Shown in pieces: positions 59,116 to 64,000 of a stretch of DNA of 64,000 nt. Position numbers and translations under genes: made by a program. Each line of letters begins with the position of its first letter. Position 1 is the stretch's first letter. The notes beneath the pieces are model-generated. The model made no database searches, was not told the DNA's origin, and worked only from the letters and a program-made list of their open reading frames with translations. Origin of the DNA: Diogma glabrata (taxonomy: Eukaryota > Arthropoda > Insecta > Diptera > Cylindrotomidae); NCBI GenBank assembly GCA_963693315.1, contig OY856187.1, forward strand, positions 112,321,746 through 112,385,745, written 5' to 3'.

Positions 59116-62100
59116 TCAGCTGTTTTAAAAATTTACTAAACTTTGCTGCCCTTGATCTAGCTGAAATGGCCAAGCTCATATTTGAAAACTTTTTTTCACG
59201 TACTTAAAATATAAATCTTTCCAAAATTTTCAAAAATAATAGTTTTAGTCTAACGGTTGAGACCCTACGGCTGTTGAAATGAAAACAAACGCAAAAGGCA
59301 ATGCTTTCATCATGTTTCAGTTTATGTTATTTAAATTCATCTTAGCTTTTAAACATACTTTTCAACTATAGCCTCAAAAAATTTCAGCTTTCTAACCCAA
59401 AAGGTTTCATTTTTATAAGCATTATAATGCAACCCTTACAAGAAAAATATCAACCCATTTAATACCATAGAAAAATTATCAAAATCTCTTTTGTTTTTAT
59501 TTTTTTTTACTAAGTAACCGTTTGAAAAAAGATTAAATAAGAACAAAAAAACACAACAACAAAAGATGATTTTGAAATAAACTTGTTTGATAATGTTTGA
59601 TTATAAATTATGTGTGATGGTATAATTGTAGTTGTGTGTAGTAGTTCATTTGATCTTTGGTGGATTTAATATGTTATTAAAAGTAGTTTAAACCAACTTA
59701 AATAAAACTGTTCCGAAATTGTATTGATGGAGTTAGTTCGGATAATGTATTTAATTTGGTTCGATAATTTTTTTGAATTATTCTGTTTCTACTTATATTT
59801 TTTATTTAAACTAATCTGACTTATCTAATTTTATTTGGACACAAAACCGTCTGACCCCGAAATCTACCTATTTCTAGCGGATATACCTGCCGCTGGGATT
59901 TTTTAGTCCAAATCTTCAGGTAATGAAGGAATTGTACAATACAACAGGACTTGGTAATATAAAGAGACAGGTTCTCAAGAATATTTGTAGTTTGCATACC
60001 TTTTGGCAATTAATACAAGGCCTGGAAAAGCATTCGAGACAGACCTAGAGACAACACTACAACCCAGGTAAGAGTAACTACCGCCTTAATAGCTCTTGAA
60101 CAGAACAATATCCAATCAAAAACATTGCGATAATGCTTTAGATCCTTGAAATTTTGAGCTCAAGAGCAGAATATTACTTGTGCGTATTGCAGGACAAAGT
60201 AGAACTTTTGATAATGAAATGAGTAATTATTTGGAAACACATTCTTTAGTGAAACTAGTAGGCCCTCATCAAACTGTTGAATCTTTTTTAAAAGTTATTC
60301 CAAGTTAGTTAAATTAAATTCTGTAAGGTAAAACATTTCCAACATATGTAATTCGAATTTGACCAATTCTGTACGAGCTTTCAGTGATGCTATTAATTTT
60401 CATTCATAAAATATGCAAAAAACAACTAAAGTTCATTAATTTATTTCAATCATATAAAAAGGTTACAACACAAAGAACAAGTAAAATTAATAATCTACCT
60501 GGAATACTAATTAATTTTATTCTTCTCAATTATAATGAAAAACAACAAGCCAACAATTTATTTTTTTTTTTTTTCAAAAGAAAAGAAAAGTAAAAGAAAA
60601 ATTATGTTTTTCTTTTTTTGCTTAATTTATTTTATTTTCCAAAAGGCTTATCTATTTTTAATCATAAAATAATAACTGTTTTTTCAGTTAACTTTTTTTT
60701 TAGCAAATTAAAATTGTAACAAATAATAAACTTAAAGAAAAATCAACATAAAATTATGAAAAATTATATAAAAGTAAAAGAACATAGGAAAAACAGAAAT
60801 TGGTTCCCCAATTTTCCTTGAAAATAATTAAATTATTCATTATTTTAATATAAATTTAATGGTGCGTTGAATTTATGGATATCAAACAACAATGAAAATT
60901 TTGCAGAAATTTTCATTTTCTTTTTTCGTTCTTGTTTCTTTTTCTATCTCTCAGTTTTCTTAATGTTTTTGTTTGTATGTACTTAAGAAATCTTATTAAA
61001 ATTCAAAGAAAAGAAATTAAAATTTAAAATATGTTTTTTCTATAAAAACATGTATAAGGTGTTATTGTTGGAATAGGAAATCAAGATTCGTTTTTGCTTC
61101 ATTTTTAATTAATGATTTTCTGCTTTTTTGTGAAATTTAATTTGGAAATGTGTTTGTTTTACTGTTGCTTTTACATTATTTTCACGAAAGTCAAAGTTTA
61201 GAATCGCCTCGTTCTGTTTTATGAAATACAAACAAATATCATATTCAAACATTTATACCAATTTTGTTCCTTTTTTATTTTGTTTGTAGAATCATAAAAA
61301 ATTCAAAAGTATAATAAGAAGGAATAACAAAAATAGGCAGAAAAAAAATCTTTTGAATTGTAAGAAAAATACGATGGAAATAGGGCAGACAATGAAAAAT
61401 GTATACATGTTCTTTCTTTCCATTTATTGTACTTATTCCGTTTTTCTTCTTGGTTGTTTCTTTTCCATGTTGTCTTTTTGTCAGATTTTCTTCAGTTTTT
61501 GTTGTTTTTTTTTTTCTGGTAACAAATGAAATAAGGATTTTTGTTTTTTCATTCTTCAAGATAACAAGAAATTGCTTAAAGCAATAAAAAAATTACATTT
61601 CTCTGTTTGTAGCAAAAAAAAAAAAAATTAATATGGAAGTTTTTGATGTAAACAAAGCTTAGCGAAGGATTTATTAAACCAAGCTTAAGTAATGAATATT
61701 GTGATTGTAGACATGAATTTCAACGAACAACAGTAGCAAATTTATATCATCTTTTCCAACCTGAATTCTTTTACCTAGCAAAGTTTATAATCAATAACTC
61801 AATTTCATCGATATAATAAATATTAAGATACCAAAGTAAATAAGCAGAAAAGATCGTTTGAACATAAATTGTTAGATAAAATCAAAATAAAACAAATATG
61901 AAACTTTATTAAATTTTTCATATTATACCATGCCAAAGCATTGTATAAAAACTTACAATGTATGTGTTTACATTGTGTATCTCTTAAATAAATATAAGTA
62001 TCTAAGAATGGTTTTCTATTAGTATATTGTTCATTAGTTTAACGAGTATTATGATTTAAGAATTCATGTTTTTGTGCTTTTAAGCTAAAGTATAAAATAC

Positions 62101-62250
62101 AGATAAAGGATTTCCAATTATAGTGAGTAGGACATATTAAGTTAAACATCACTTATAAGTGAACAACTATTGCACCGGAATAACGAAATAAATACTTCTA
62201 ACTATTAAGTTCTAAATTAATTTTCACATATATACAAGCGAGTACAGTTT
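59116..62250. other. AT-rich stretch with low-complexity tracts
   Basis: No gene is recognised. It includes dispersed repeat E at 59793-59930 and poly-A/poly-T rich DNA at 60540-61620. Bases 60012-60330 are less AT-rich and may be an old element. Apparent proteins at 61275-61587 on both strands are low-complexity artefacts. Confidence 0.5.
59793..59930 (-). repeat. Dispersed repeat family E, copy 2
   Basis: The complement matches 24850-24965: GGACTAAAAAATCCCAGCGG, CCGCTAGAAATAGGTAGATT, TTCGGGGTCAGACGGTTTTG and AGATTAGTTTAAA. A minus-strand open frame spans it but is probably incidental. Confidence 0.6.
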
Positions 62251-62254
62251 TATT

Positions 62255-62430
62255 TCTTCCTCTCCCACTGGTGTTTACATCACATAGAAGTAATCTGAAG
62301 ACTCAGCTTCCATTAATCTCTTTGCATCACTAATTTACTTATGACATCCTGTATCATTGCCATTGACCGTTTCGTCTAACCAACCCAAGTTGAATGTTGT
62401 TTGGACGTCAGAAGTCGTTAAATAAAGTTG
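62255..62430 (-). mobile_element. Degraded RTE-type LINE 3' end
   Basis: The stretch TTCCTCTCCCACTGGTGTTT and ACATCACATAGAAG parallels the 3' end of RTE copy 2 at 25976 (CTCTCTCTGGCGTTTACATC and CCATGGAGG), and further in GACATCCTGTATCAT and TTGTTTGGACG match the same order as GACATCCTATATCAC and TTGTTGGGACG. The minus strand can be read as a diverged version of the coding C-terminus. It is a 5'-truncated, old relative. Confidence 0.55.
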
Positions 62431-64000
62431 ACTTAATTATCGATGTAAATTTTGCTTTGTTGATTTGCCTGGTTTGTCTGAATTACTGATTTTGTTCAAC
62501 GTCGATTCATTGAAAGTAGATTAAGAAATGACATGTTGTTCTGACTAATTATATGGAAATCGATCAACAACGATCGAACAAACTACATCTACAATGTGAG
62601 AAATTTTATAAATTAAAATTGTTTGGCATATTGCTTTATCGATGATATGATGAGTGTTACACTGATTTGCAAGAAACTAAGAATTTTTTCATTATATATA
62701 GTTGGCAAAATAAAAAGTCAGGCTAGTGCGATTGGTGAGGGTTCCGTGTATAAAATATTTGAGAAAATAGTATATTTTTCAACGATGCCGAAAACAACAT
62801 ATTTTGAAGCGATAGGACAGTTTATCAGCCGAGGCGATAGGTAATGGTCGCGAGATTCAAAATATGATTTTCGGCGAGTAGAAAACTGTACTTTTACTAC
62901 TACTTTTTTAATAATTATTGTTAATTATTAAGCATTTTCATTTCTAATTACATACAATTCAAATTTTAAAACATAAAAACATCCAAACAAAATCTTTAAA
63001 TTTATATTTCTGCTATTAAAATTTAGATGACTCAATATGAATAAATTATCCGATTTCTATGTCATAAAAAACCGTCTTTAGTTACAAGCATGATTGTCGT
63101 TTCATACAAAAAAGTCGTTAACTTTATACACATACATATTTTTATTCTATTTTCACTACAAAATTCTATATTTTTATTCTATTTGGTCTATAAAGTCCCT
63201 AAAATCATTAAATAATACATCTTTAAAGGTTTATTCTTTTTTGCATTTCGCGTCTAGTAGGCTTATAACTAAAAACGGTTTTATAATAAACAAAATCAAG
63301 TTTAAAATGTTTATTATGATTTCTAAAATAAAAACAACAGTTTTGATTTAGTTTTTGTATGGGGAGGACGTTACGCAAATTCCTGATATATATTAAAACA
63401 ACGTAAAATATTTTATGTAAATAAATATTTTTTTCATTTTTCTTAAATAAATAAGTGAAATAATTTTTTTTAAATATCTTAACACCAGCTGTTTGTTACC
63501 AAACTATTTTAAAAGAATATTATAAAGCTTATATAGTTAACTATTATTATTTTTACATTTTTAATGTAAGCTGTCCGTAAATAATTCTAAAATTACTTTA
63601 CGTCATCTTCCCAAGAGAGACAGATTAACACTAACAAAATTATTTTATTCAATCAATTGATTCTCTTAACGGGTGTTTAAGGATGATTTATTCTAGTTAA
63701 GAAATTAGAAAATATCTTTAATCTTCTTTAATCTTTAATCTTTATCAATAATAATCCACAGGATTTTTCATTCCTAATGACTATACAATAACAATTTAGC
63801 ATAGTAATACATAATTACATAGTTTAGGTATAAAACAGATAAGCCTAACCTTAAACATAGAAATATAAAACAAAAAACACAGTATAAAATGTCCCACAAA
63901 GAACTTAATACTATGAACCATAAAACTTCAAGTAAAATATAAACTAAGCATTGACTAGAGTAAGTGTCCGATTTCTAAAATCATCTTTCATTTTCTTTTT
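62431..64000. other. AT-rich stretch with no recognised gene
   Basis: Short open frames at 62623-62844 and 63094-63351 show no family motifs. A CTTTAATCT tandem lies at about 63715-63745. Confidence 0.5.

Noticed and set aside
61275..61587. Phe/Val-rich plus-strand and Lys/Thr-rich minus-strand frames over the same bases
   Set aside because: Low-complexity polypyrimidine/polypurine DNA yields such mirror frames by chance.

Overview
The window is strongly AT-rich eukaryotic DNA made largely of decayed transposable elements. No host gene can be identified with confidence. The mix of elements points to an insect: RTE-like and R1/Jockey-type LINEs, a Ty3/Gypsy element, a Penelope-type fragment, hAT elements related to the ZMYM1/THAP12-like transposases, a piggyBac-type transposase, a short Helitron and TA-target MITEs. 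A fly is possible, but the order cannot be fixed from this sequence. Only one long open reading frame looks intact: the piggyBac-type transposase at 41988-43832.

Layout from left to right. A decayed RTE-like LINE (copy 1) fills 1-3127 and is cut by the window edge. Bases 6330-7855 hold a scrambled second LINE on the minus strand, fused at 7855 to a 5'-truncated hAT element that ends at 9527. A long fold-back inverted repeat occupies 10195-11214. An R1-type LINE lies on the minus strand at 14290-15960. A degenerate tandem repeat of about 297 bp lies at 16440-17190. A 240-bp Helitron with canonical ends sits at 23902-24141. Satellite-like units of about 325 bp (25304-25970 and about 29320-29637) are interrupted by RTE copy 2 on the minus strand. 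They are followed by about 430 bp of pure (TA)n, a 1-kb fold-back palindrome and a 200-N assembly gap.

The right half starts with a long AT-rich stretch. A degenerate Ty3/Gypsy pol region (37260-39570, minus) abuts an R1/Jockey-type LINE (39690-41305), which is interrupted by the segment carrying the piggyBac gene and resumes at 44131. A structurally complete but coding-dead hAT element lies at 45771-50015. It has matching termini, an 8-bp target duplication, an inserted Penelope GIY-YIG fragment and a 77-bp higher-order tandem array. Beyond it are a LINE 3' fragment, a tandem repeat of about 280 bp with a TA-flanked MITE inside, a B-A-B segmental duplication carrying two related small open reading frames (53668-57644), a second copy of the (TA)n-linked satellite family (58781-59115) and a small degraded RTE-type 3' end near 62.3 kb.

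The elements do not form a pathway. The window is a nested record of insertions. The most useful observations concern structure: the two large palindromes, the (TA)n-linked repeat family, the 77/154-bp hAT subterminal array, the intact piggyBac gene flanked by an unexpected 14-bp direct repeat, and a possible small secreted-protein gene at 57351-57641 with a TATA-like promoter. Boundaries of decayed elements are approximate, because no database search or alignment program was available.
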